From: Sesamum alatum
Lineage: Eukaryota; Streptophyta; Magnoliopsida; Lamiales; Pedaliaceae
Direction: 5' to 3'
Assembly: GCA_034509735.1 (NCBI GenBank)
Contig: JACGWO010000007.1
Span: forward strand, 24,704,046 to 24,768,045
DNA: 64,000 nt
Below the pieces are notes generated by a model. The model worked only from the letters and a program-made list of their open reading frames with translations. It was not told the DNA's origin and did not search any database. Both the position numbers and the translations under genes were made by a program. Of the stretch, positions 45,522 through 55,503 are shown piece after piece (position 1 is the stretch's first letter; the number at the start of each line of letters is the position of its first letter).

Positions 45522-45884
45522 TCATGGCGGTGGCGAGGTGGCCGTCCGAGAGCGGTCGGCTGAGGAGAGCACCATCACCAGATCAACGGGAGCCCTCCGA
45601 GCAGTCGCCGCCGGAGCTTTGATTTTGAAGACAACAACGTTCAAGTCGCTCCTCTTACCCACCGAAACCACCGCCACCTTCGACGACAGGGCAACCTCCA
45701 CGTTTCTCGCCTTCATCTGCGCCGGAATCACATTACTGCCAATGTAAAACCCCGGAAACTCCTCATTCTCCTCTTCTGTCTCATCGCATTCCGGTATCGG
45801 ATTGAACCGCGCGCCCCAGGTCGGCGAGAACAGCGGCTCATCATCATTCCACCCTCCAACGACTGAGTTGACACGATGAGTCAC
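45522..45884 (-). pseudogene. Captured exon fragment of a WAV3-like RING/vWA gene
   Basis: A 120-codon open frame reads with DDEPLFSPTWGARFNPIPE, then EEFPGFYIGS, VEVALSSKVAVVSVG and IKAPAATARRAPVDLVMVL. This order is characteristic of the segment that leads into the von Willebrand factor A domain of plant WAV3-type E3 ubiquitin ligases. The resemblance stops at the point where the vWA metal-binding motif should begin, and the RING finger and the rest are absent. No initiating context, other exons or 3' part were seen. The piece is GC-rich, unlike its AT-rich surroundings. I infer a gene fragment carried by a transposon or retroposed; the assignment rests on remembered motif order. Confidence 0.55.
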
Positions 45885-45970
45885 CGACTCACTTCAACCG
45901 GCCGAGTCAACCCGCTGAGTAAACGATCCGACTCAATGCTGCAGCATGGGTCCTGGTACTGTAAACAGTA

Positions 45971-46066
45971 TTTGTACTTTCGGTGATTTTTTTTTACACA
46001 TTCTGAAATCTGGATTGGTACTTTCGTGATGTTTTTTTTACACATTCTAAAATCTGGATTGGTTCA
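45971..46066 (+). repeat. Tandem duplication of about 48 bp
   Basis: TTGTACTTTCGGTGAT...AATCTGGATTGG is followed at once by GTACTTTCGTGATG...AATCTGGATTGG. The two copies have a T run of similar length and small differences. Confidence 0.8.
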
Positions 46067-46779
46067 CGTTATTAATGCGGTATTGTGTTGTATTGTGGCA
46101 ATAGTGATTCACTTTAATTGGCATCCAGACAAATTGCTTACTGTGTACATATTTGGGGTCGTATATGTAATAAATTTCTCTGTATGTTGGGTAACGTCAA
46201 GTAATGTATTTGCAGCCTTTGTCATCAGATTTATTTTCTACTTTCAGTACGTGATGGGTCCAGTATAGGCCATTGTGCAATTGTAGGGTACTGTTTAGTG
46301 TTCCTGTTTGACTTATGAGTGTGCAGGCTTATCCTTTCTGTTGATGTCTATATATGGCCGTATCGTTGAATGCTTTACTTGCATTTCCTGATAAGTTCTC
46401 CCGAGTTGATCACTTAAAGATAGTAGATTGCATTATAGAAAGTGAAGGTTTCATTTCCTACAGTACCCTTTTTAGTTTTCCGTTAGCTGTGTTACCAAGG
46501 TACATCATTTTGCTTTTATCATTCTCCTTGCATATGAAATGTGGTCCTATTTGTCCATGTGAAAGGCTTTATTTGCTTTTATCAATAGACCTATGTATTA
46601 TTATTATGAAATTTGGTACTCCCTAGCATATGAAATGTTGTTTTTGCGTTAATGTATATACATAATATTATGTATAGTATTATATTGTACTTCGGTTATG
46701 AAATACCTTTTGCATAATTACGTTTCACAAATATTATTTGTGATATTATTATGAAATGTTGTAGGGATTAGGATGTTTA
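46067..46779. other. Unassigned AT-rich sequence
   Basis: There is no recognisable gene. Open frames of 80-90 codons are hydrophobic by composition and I do not support them as genes. Confidence 0.5.
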
Positions 46780-46952
46780 GGTTGTGTTTGTTTGCTTTTC
46801 TGAATTGCTAAGCTTTTATCTCTTTTGTTGTTTGTGAATTCTTTTGTGGTTATATTAAGTTTATTTTATGTGCTTACTGCGGGCAAATGGTACTGAAAAT
46901 TCTGATAAAGTGAAAATTCCACATTGTTTGATGGATAGCGTGAAGTAATCTA

Positions 46953-47475
46953 TGTACAAATTTTTAATTTCTTAGGACAAAAGAAAGTATTTTGTAGATT
47001 ATTTGAAAATACATTTTAATTGAGTATTTAGATGAGTAAGGTCATTTAAAAAGATATGCCTATATTGTTAAAAGAGAATACCCTAATTACAATTTAAAAG
47101 AGAATACCCTAATACCTCATTAAAAGAGACGCCACTGCCTATACCCTAATTACAATTAAAAGAGAATACCCTAATTACGCATTTAAAAAGATACCCCTGT
47201 ATTGTTAAAAGAGAATACCCTAACTTACAGAATTTGTTAAAAGAGAATACCCTAATTACAATAAATTGTATGCTTCGGTGTTTCATAGATAAAATAATAA
47301 TATTATAAAATTTATAGAATGTAAATAAAGGTAATTTACAATTGATGCCATAAAAATAAAAGAGCTGGTCAAAATAAAGGTACATTTTTTACCTCACAGC
47401 ATCCTCGATATAATTACACAAATTATTATACACAAAATATAATATTAGAGATATAATATTAAGCTACAAGTTTAG
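46953..47475. repeat. Duplicated AT-rich block, copy 1, with inserted short repeats
   Basis: 46953-47055 matches 47655-47758, and 47265-47475 matches 47760-47965, both at high identity. Between them copy 1 has an extra block of about 210 bp (47056-47264) made of five or more copies of TTAAAAGAGAATACCCTAA-type units. Confidence 0.85.
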
Positions 47476-47654
47476 TGTCATGAAGTCTGTATTTCCATGA
47501 ATTTTCTTGTATATCCATACATCAAGTTAAATTTAAATGAAATCTCAAAACCATAGACCTGTCATATTGAGATCATTATGACCTACATCTCCAAGCACGA
47601 TATGTCACTGGCAAAATAACAATTTCGAATTGATAATAATTTCAAATTGATGAC

Positions 47655-47965
47655 ACAAATTTTTAATTTCTTAGGGACAGAAGAAAGTAATTTGTAGATT
47701 GTTTAAAAATACATTATAATTGAATATTTAGATGTAGTAAGGTCATTTAAATAGATATTATATGCTTCGGTGTTTCATAGATAAAATAATAATATTATAA
47801 AATTTATAGAATGTAAATAAAGATAATTTACAATTGATGCCATAAAAATAAAAGAGTTGGTCAAAATAAAGGTTCATTTTTTAACTCTATTATCCTCGAT
47901 ATAATTAGACAAATTATTATACACAAAATATAATATTAGAGATAAAATATTAAGCTACAAGTTTG
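47655..47965. repeat. Duplicated AT-rich block, copy 2
   Basis: The uninterrupted partner of 46953-47475, lacking the short-repeat block. Confidence 0.85.
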
Positions 47966-48176
47966 TACTTTGAAATTATCACAAATCGTGAGAACTTATG
48001 CCGCACGCCAAGTTAATCTACTTACGACATATTTAGTAATGAATATTAACTTAATATTATAATAATATACATAATATTATTAGTATTCATAATAATATAC
48101 ATAATATTCTTATTATGTAACTTACAATAATAATATATGTAATATTCTTATTTGGTTGACATTACATTAACCGAAG

Positions 48177-49194
48177 ATGGACCCTATAAGTCCCATAAGT
48201 TCAGCGCAAGCCTCTCGTTCAGACAAAATAGTTTGGACGTCGTATTTGGAGCATATTTTCATCGAGTTTATGCACGAGGAGTTCATCAGCAATCGGCTTC
48301 AATCATCAACGTTCTCACCATCTGTGTGGACTCGTATATGTGAGAGGATGAACGCAGCTGTATACCCTTCCCATGTGTTTACGACCGATCAATTGAAAGG
48401 CAAACTTAACCGACTGCGTCGTGCTTAGAGGTGTATGAATGACATTTTAAATGGGGTACTGGATGGGGTTGGGACTGCGAACGTAATACAATAACAGATG
48501 ACGCGGGTCGCTTAGACGAGCTATACCGGGTACAAATATAAATTACCTTTACGTACATGTTTAGGGCAAGGTTGCTTATCTATCCCTTGCATGTATTCTG
48601 ACGCAGCTAAACTCCACTCAACTTGTCTTTACATAGGAAAAGCCTGAGTTAAAGAAAATAATTGAACACGGCCTACCACACTTTGATCTTTGCACTCAAA
48701 TGTTTTCTCGCAACACTGCGCACGGTGGTATCGCACGTTCCAGTGCAAACCCACCACGTGCATTCAATGCTCAGGGCAACGGAGATGATGATCAACTAAC
48801 CGCAGGAAGCTCAGGAGGGCGCCGGTCAAGGGACGATTACGAGGACACAACTGATACACAGTCATTGCACATCGGATCACCGCCCACCTCTACATACTCC
48901 GGGCCGTCGGCCAGCAAGCGTCAGTCAAGGCGCGGTGCGAGCACGCTGCAGTCGAATAAGTGTGAAACTATGGACAAGTTGAATGAGTCACTCCAGGGAA
49001 CGATTGATCGATCTGGCCCTCAAGCGACTATTGAGATTGAACGTTGCGTAGATGAGTTAACAAAATTTCAGGATCTACCTGATTCCATCTTCACCACCGC
49101 TCTTGAACGTTTCCACAGCCACAGCACACGCACGATATTCCTCCGGCTAGATGACCAAAACAAATTGCGCTGGTTATATTCACTGCAAAAGTGA
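48177..49194 (+). pseudogene. Harbinger ORF1-like SANT/Myb-like protein, broken
   Basis: The frame starts MDPISPISS at 48177 and carries a SANT/Myb-like domain (WTSYLEHIFIEFMHEEFISNR, VFTTDQLKGKLNRLRRA) to a stop at 48426 where the family has tryptophan. It then continues after a frame change (TITDDAGRLDELYR, about 48490-48530). A gap of about 100 bp, possibly an intron, leads to a second part from about 48640 to 49194. That part is rich in Ser, Gly and Arg and ends with LPDSIFTTALERF and RLDDQNKLRWLYSL, as in plant L10-interacting-Myb-like proteins. Harbinger ORF1 proteins bind DNA and assist the transposase. Confidence 0.75.
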
Positions 49195-49350
49195 ATATTG
49201 TTAATTTACCGTGATGTCTGTTATTAGGAATGTGTTATTATGCCTGTGATCTATCCCTTTTCGAACGTGTTATTAGCTTTCGTATATGGACTTTTGACTG
49301 CCTTTGTCCCCCAATTACTCTTAATCTATTACGTAATATAGCTTCACCGT

Positions 49351-50311
49351 ATGGCGAGCGCAAACGAAGAAGCTTTCCATGGTAATGACTCTTCCAGTGG
49401 AACTCCAGGGACGCCTGGTTCACCAGGCAGTAATGAATCTGATGTTCCAGAGGAATTCTACATTTTCCGTGACCTCATCTGCCCCGAGTTGTTTTGTGAC
49501 AACTTGCCCCATAACACTTCTGCGTTGCAAGGGGAAGGTTGGGTTGCCGAGATTATGTCGACACCACACGCAGGCAGGTTCTATGACAACATTCGAATGA
49601 CTAAACCGTGTTTCTATGCAATGGTCGATGCATTGACTGTTAGGGGATTGCTGCCACACGGGCAAACCTCACAGGTCAGTTCCATCGAGGAAGTGGCTAT
49701 CTTTATGCAGACTGTTGGCATGCACAAAAGACAACGCGATAGTATGGAACGATTCCAACACTCACTTGGGACTATCAATCGTAGGTTCCATCGAGTGTTG
49801 TCTGCATTATGCGCCTTCGCCCCCGAGATGATCACACGGCCATCATGGTCAGACACGCCCCACAGAATTGCATCAACCCAGATTTCTTCCCATACTTTAA
49901 GGTACAACCTACACCCCATCGGTTGGGTGCCTTATGTAATACCGAACTCTTACCCAATTATTCGCAAAATCTCAGGACTGCGTTGGTGCGATGGATGGGA
50001 CACTAATACCGGCATGGGTCCCACAGGCAGACCAGAACAGGTATCGATCGCGTAAGAACCGACTTGCGCAGAAAATGTTGGTAATATGTGACTTTGACAT
50101 GAATTTCACGTACGTGTACGCTGGGTGGGAAGGTAGTGCTTTCGATGCCCGTGTACTGGACCATGCTATTTCACAGGACCCGACATTTCCTTTCCCAACG
50201 AGCATTTTGGGACAATATAGCGATGCAAATGTGGGCAGATCGGGCAACGAACTAAGGGAACTATGAAAAGGGAATTTTAAAGGTTTGCTCAATGAACTCC
50301 AGTCGTTGAGC
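49351..50311 (+). pseudogene. PIF/Harbinger transposase (DDE_Tnp_4), frameshifted and internally deleted
   Basis: Exon 1 (49351-49901) encodes an N-terminal helix-turn-helix-type region (RMTKPCFYAMVDALTVRGLL, ERFQHSLGTINRRFHRVL). A one-base loss near 49876 shifts frame before the conserved NPDFFPYFK. A likely 74-bp GT-AG intron (49902-49975) then joins K to DCVGAMDGTLIPAW, in which the D is the first catalytic residue. Exon 2 continues through the second catalytic position (GSAFDARV). At about 50220 the text jumps to a C-terminal-like MQMWADRATN ending in a stop, so the segment with the third acidic residue is deleted. The transposase cannot be active. DNA cut-and-paste is the family role. 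Confidence 0.85.
49902..49975 (+). other. Probable 74-bp intron in Harbinger transposase
   Basis: It begins GTACAACC and ends AAAATCTCAG. Removing it joins FFPYFK in phase to DCVGAMDGT, the order found in active family members. Confidence 0.75.
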
Positions 50312-50528
50312 AAATATTGTTCTGTCATTTCTCTGAAACTGTAACAAAAAGTTGTTAATTACGTTGTCAATATCCAAAAAAGCCGGATGCTTTATATTTC
50401 AGACTCATAATGAACAATTGGATTGTATGCAATATTTTTACCTTACGTATTCATCATTCTGTTCAAACACTTTGATTTACGACTTCTTTTGCACTCAGAT
50501 AGAATTGCATGTATTCTTATATGCAGAC

Positions 50529-51457
50529 ATGTCGTACGAACGTATTTTGGAGATTGCCGGATTCCCACAGGAGGCACACTGGACCCTGGAGATAGAGCGC
50601 CGCTTTATGTGGATGATTCTTGATGCAAATGCAGCGGTGCTGATGTCCGACGACGACGTGGCGGAGGGCCAGATGGCATACTGGTCCCGTGCGTTACGCC
50701 GACATGGCGGATATCCCTACACCCGAGAGCAGATCCGCGTTAAATTCTACGAGTTCAAAGAGCGGTTTTGAACCTTCCATGCCATCACGCAGGTAGATGG
50801 GGTTGACTTCGACTGTGGGACAATGTGGATAGTGATACCAGACCACTTGGAATGACAAATCTTACATGTATGTGATGTCAATTATACGACTATGCATTTT
50901 CACTTTACAAACAATCTTAAGCACTATGTTCAGTATGCATTAACAACTGTTGTGTGTCCAAAAATGTGGTAAAACGGGCTTACCCTTTGGCCCGCCGATA
51001 CCGCATATATCCAGAGCCACTATATCCGAGTATGCTGGAGGTATGGGGCCCTGCGCGGAGACAACACAACTTTGGGGAGGGGCACAGTGTCGCAAAAGGA
51101 GACGACAGCAACTCTGTGGGTCCCAGCATACACCCCGGCGATCGAGCCGATCCGATTGTGATTTCAGACTCCGCTGCCCCTTCGTTACAAACGCAGACCC
51201 AAGTCGGAAGTTGGCATGGAGATGACCAGTCAAAACATGGAAATTAACCCTCTAGATTGAGACGGACCGCTTCAGTAGGCCAACGACGGAGCCTAGATAT
51301 GGGGTCTGGTACTGGCGGGATTGGGTCGTGGACAGATTACATCCGTCGCTTTGGACTCCGGTCCCACCGTGGTGGACATAGCACTAGTGAAGGGGACAGT
51401 ACTGCGCAGTCTAGGCCACCGACGGGACCGCGGTCGGGCCATTCTGACCACTCGTAG
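50529..51457 (+). pseudogene. Second SANT-like ORF downstream of transposase, broken
   Basis: From MSYERILEIAGFPQEAHW at 50529 the frame carries a helical segment (IERRFMWMILDANAAV, QMAYWSRALRRHGG, EQIRVKFYEFKERF) to a stop at 50769; similar text continues beyond it (TFHAITQVDGVDFDCGTMW). A later part (about 50960-51247 and 51257-51457) reads YRIYPEPLYPSMLEVWGP and a Ser/Gly/Arg-rich tail. I recognise the type as a plant SANT/Myb-like protein often found near Harbinger transposases, but not a named gene. The link between the parts (intron at about 50850-50950 or decay) is unclear. Confidence 0.55.
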
Positions 51458-52090
51458 GAGTTGTTGTTGGACGCATGTATATATTTTTCTGTACTACTAT
51501 TCAGTGATTATGTAAACAACAATGGGGCTAATGTGTTGAAGGAATTAACAATTAATTATTAACTAACTTTTGTATTATGACATATTCGGTTGCATCAAAT
51601 GTATGTATTAAAGTCATCTATGTTTACTTTAAATATCCCCTATAATTTTTCAAACGATAATAATTGATGTGCATAATATTATTTTATCAACATATTATTA
51701 TTATTCATGATAATGAAAAAAATACTTTTGTGCAAGTAATTATTATTAATAAAATGAAAAATATAATTAAATGGATAAAACAAAAAAATACAATTTAATA
51801 ACATTAATATATTAAATTATTAATACCCTCCTAACAATAATTAAATATTAATATATACATATACACATTTAAAATACAAACAAAAAGACATGATGTGACA
51901 ATGAACAGTGTTTTTTGTCCCCCAAATATACAACACAATACATACAACATCTTCTTTACACTATGTTATACTATCTCCAAAAACAAACCTGTTTATTTTC
52001 TAACACACACTTATTTATCTTTATTTTTCTCTTTCTATCTCCAAAACCCAAAACAAAACACCCTGAAAATGAAACCAAACACTAGGATAA
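51458..52090. other. AT-rich 3' part of Harbinger element
   Basis: Non-coding sequence with TA-rich runs, ending in the proposed terminal inverted repeat. Confidence 0.55.
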
Positions 52091-53241
52091 GAATTTGGGG
52101 TCAATTGAGTGATGCACATATCTAGATTCCGCATAAACTCCTCAATCAACAGATGCAGAGGAATATCTAGACATCACAATGATTTCCTTGCAGTCTATAG
52201 TATGTGATTGTACCACCAATTTTGAATTTTGAAAAACATGACGTCGGAAAGTGTCTGAGTTGCAGCTTTATCTGGTAGTGCTCATCTACGACCTTGTTAT
52301 ATAACATCACTTTTTCAAGTTTTATAACCCTACAACCTCGACAAGTAGGGAAACTTTTAATGTAAGGATATCATATGAAGGTCTTCTTACAATGTTCTTG
52401 GTAAAATACTTTGATCTTCAAACAAGCTTTGGATCCGTATTGTTAACTCAAGATCTTTATGACTCGGGCTCGAAGGTATACAAATCCTAATATGTACCGT
52501 AACCACTAGATCATTTTTGTATCTGTGTTTCACGTGAAATCGTACAATTATATGTTATCTATAAATAATTCCCCTTCATAGTACGGGTACAACTTTTTCT
52601 ACCTAATTATCCTTATGACCTTTATCCACTTTTACAATCTACTGATTTAAGCATCGGAGGGTTATAACCATGGCCTTCTCAATGTAGTTTTGGTTGTGTC
52701 GTGTTTTGTAGGTTCACTCTTGGATAATCGAGGCATACGATTGCATTTGGAGAAACATTCACCCTTAAATCGCTTTAAAATGCCTTGTCCCCAGTTTTTG
52801 GAAGTACAGGTTTACATTTTTTTAAATATATATAATGATAGTTACATGATAATATCAATATTTTAACAAACTGAATAATTGAACAATGTATATATTCGAT
52901 CAATATATTAATATAACAAGTCATAAAAAATATTAATATAACAAAAAACTTTGAAATAAATTACGGTAAACTTGCACAAAAATGAGATAAATATCAACAC
53001 GTTCAGTGAAACTTGAATACATAATTCAAACTTGTTCGTAGGACCTCAAGTTTAGCCTCTAAGCTAAAACTTTATTCATCTAATGATGTACATTCGCTAA
53101 TTCAAAATTGTCGACTTTTAATCTAGATAAGTAATAGTGCTAAAAGGAAAAGTAAAGAAGAGATATAATCCACGTTCATTAGGAAAAAAATGGCGAGAAA
53201 GATAAAGTGGTTTTGTATCAAAATTAACAATTTAATATTTA
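52091..53241. other. Unassigned sequence between Harbinger and E
   Basis: About 1.15 kb without a gene, repeat array or recognisable element part. Confidence 0.5.
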
Positions 53242-53246
53242 GAAAT
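53242..53246. repeat. Target-site duplication of E, left copy (GAAAT)
   Basis: Identical to 63164-63168. Confidence 0.93.
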
Positions 53247-55488
53247 TGAAAGATTGTGTGGGTCGGCCCGGGAGATTAACGCGTATAGCGGAAGCGCGAA
53301 ATAGTGCGTAATAAAAAATTACAAAGCATAATTAAATGGAATTTAAATCATGCATAATATACATAAACGAATCAAGGGGTGTGCCCTTGATTCTCCCGGG
53401 CGTTCGGTGTATCTCATGTTCAATAAAACACAACATGGAGGCCATAGAATTGAAACAAAAAAAAAAAAAACGAAATTAAAGAACCTACCCGGTTGTAGTT
53501 TTGTCTTCGTTCGGCTACATGCATTGTTCCCCGTTTTGCACCAAGATCTCAAGAAGAGACCCTCTAAATCATCTCACTCGCTCCACCGGAAAGCAAACGA
53601 CCCTTGTGCTAGCAAGAAATTATTTGGGGAGAAGAGACATCGATACACGCTATGAATTAACGCAATCAATGTCTCTTATGTTCTTAACTTGAATAAATCA
53701 AGAAGAACAAAGTATAATCCTTGGAGAGAAGAAAGAGGGTGGACGAAAATATTGAGAGAGATGAGAGATGAGAGTTGTAGAGAATACTAGGTGTGAGTGT
53801 GTGTTTTTTAAGTATTTATAGAAGATGGAATTCCCATTCCTTCTCAAACTCTTCCAAAGAGACACACTTTGACTAGGATTTTGACCTAGTCAAATCCTAG
53901 TCAAATTAGACTTTGATTAAGTCAAATTAATCATGGCCCTTCATCTCATCATTCTCTAGATCAAATCTTGTCCATCCATTTTGATGGGCTTTATGGAATG
54001 GGCCTATTTAATTCTAAATTAAATATTCCCATGGACTTTATATTAAATCATATTTAATATACTAAACCCATTAATTAATTAATGGAAAGGACTTATTTAA
54101 TTCTAAATTAAATAGTCCCATGGACTTTATATTAAATCCTATTTAATATACCAAGCCCATTAGTTAATTCCATAGAATGGGATTATTTAATTCTAAATTA
54201 AATAGTCCCATGGACTTTATATTAAATCCTATTTAATATACCAAGCCCACTAATTAATTAATTCACCCTTTTCATCTAATTAAAAGGAAAGCCCATGCTT
54301 TATAAAATTCATAAATCTAAGTTATGAACTCAAGCCCGATTATTCAAAATAATCCATCGAGGCTTGAATCTCCAAGAAGTATAATTTAATTCCATTAAAT
54401 TAAACCTTCTCCCGGAATTAATTCCAAATTAATTCCCTTTCATTTGGTGTAGCGGGTGTGACTCTTTAGGTTCACCTTTCAGCTAGACTTTGACCTACTT
54501 CTTGTTATTTCATAACCAAAGTAGTCCGTTACCATGGGTGGCCATCTAGCAACGGTCCATGGCACTAGAGACTAGGTGAATTTTACGGTGTGAACATTTA
54601 GGCTCCGAGTTATACGCAGGTGCGGTCCTACCGACGCTCGATACGTACGGGTATGGTCCTACTGTCGCCTGTCTCCTGGCCTTTAGTCTAGGGGTCGGTT
54701 CCCATTCTTGACTAGGCAACTATGCATAATGCTCGAGATAGGTTTAACTCGACGTAGGAAATCCTTTCCCACTACATCAAGTGCTATGGCCATAGACTTT
54801 GTGAGTCTAAACCATCTCCGAGCGCATAGGAGATCTTGCTGTGATATCCTTTGACAGGGGACAGATCCTATCTTGGAATTCACCGTTCTTACATACTCCG
54901 ACTGCACTGGACAAGGCTTATGATGACCATGTGATATAATCGGTCAAATTTCACCAGATCCAAGATATAGCCTTAGTATGTAGGGGACTGCCGTGATCCT
55001 CAAGTCCGAGGACTAATCCCGTACTATCGGAACCGGGAATACGAGTCATACCAACCAAGCCCGAGTAGTTTCCATATGACGATTCCCGCGAATCACCTCA
55101 GTCGGTCGCTCCCCAGCAGGCCGACCCACTAACACTGCTTAGACGATCCTCGTCACCCGTCGATGAAACATGACAGCAGATGCTTAGTGCAAGTCTCAAA
55201 TGGATTCTCGATGCCCTATCTCGAGATTCCTTTGACTTGGAGTATTTCAGACTGATTCGGCGAAACTGATTTCATGAACCTACCTCCAAGCGTAGTTCCA
55301 ATTTCCCGAAATGTTATCTCAGTCTGTGGGCGTTTGTTGTGACATCGTAACGATGCAAGCAGTAAGTACAACAAACTCATGCCTATGAATTCTTACTACA
55401 TTCATTAACATAATATTACTTGTTAACAGATTGACGAATGGTTCTCAGAACAGCCAATACCATTGACTTTCTGGTCACCTATCTAACA
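53247..55488 (-). repeat. 3' LTR of element E (2242 bp)
   Basis: It runs from TGAAAGATTG to ATCTAACA on the plus strand. Compared with the other LTR it lacks one T near the outer end. It contains a three-copy 90-bp repeat at 54005-54265. Confidence 0.95.
54005..54265. repeat. Three tandem 89-90 bp units in E 3' LTR
   Basis: Units start at 54005, 54094 and 54184 with TATTTAATTCTAAATTAAAT. Each contains CCCATGGACTTTATATTAAAT and a TATTTAATATAC. The same array is present in the other LTR. Confidence 0.88.
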
Positions 55489-55503
55489 ATCTCCCACTTG
55501 ACC
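55489..55503 (-). other. Polypurine tract of E
   Basis: GGTCAAGTGGGAGAT on the minus strand, identical to the tract of A, directly before the 3' LTR. Confidence 0.88.

Larger units (their letters stand above)
46780..52090 (+). mobile_element. PIF/Harbinger DNA transposon, decayed
   Basis: It is defined by a DDE_Tnp_4-type transposase (49351-50311) flanked by SANT-like ORFs. The proposed left end (GGTTGTGTTTGTTTGCTTTTC from 46780, after TTA) and right end (GAAAATGAAACCAAACACTAGG, ending near 52088) form an imperfect terminal inverted repeat of GTGTTTGNTT...TTTTC. The 3-bp TWA duplication typical of the group is not exact on the right, so the ends are approximate. Coding lies in 48177-51457; the outer parts are AT-rich and contain local duplications. 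Confidence 0.7.

Noticed and set aside
45522..45884. WAV3-like frame as an intact small gene
   Set aside because: Only the segment before the vWA domain is present; vWA and RING parts are missing and no flanking exons were found.
47056..47264. Telomere-like CCCTAA motifs in the short-repeat block
   Set aside because: Each unit has only one CCCTAA within a longer unrelated unit; there is no tandem TTTAGGG array.
53350..53655. 101-codon plus-strand frame in E 3' LTR, repeated at 61024-61329
   Set aside because: It is present in both LTRs simply because the LTRs are copies. It is antisense to the element and matches no known protein.
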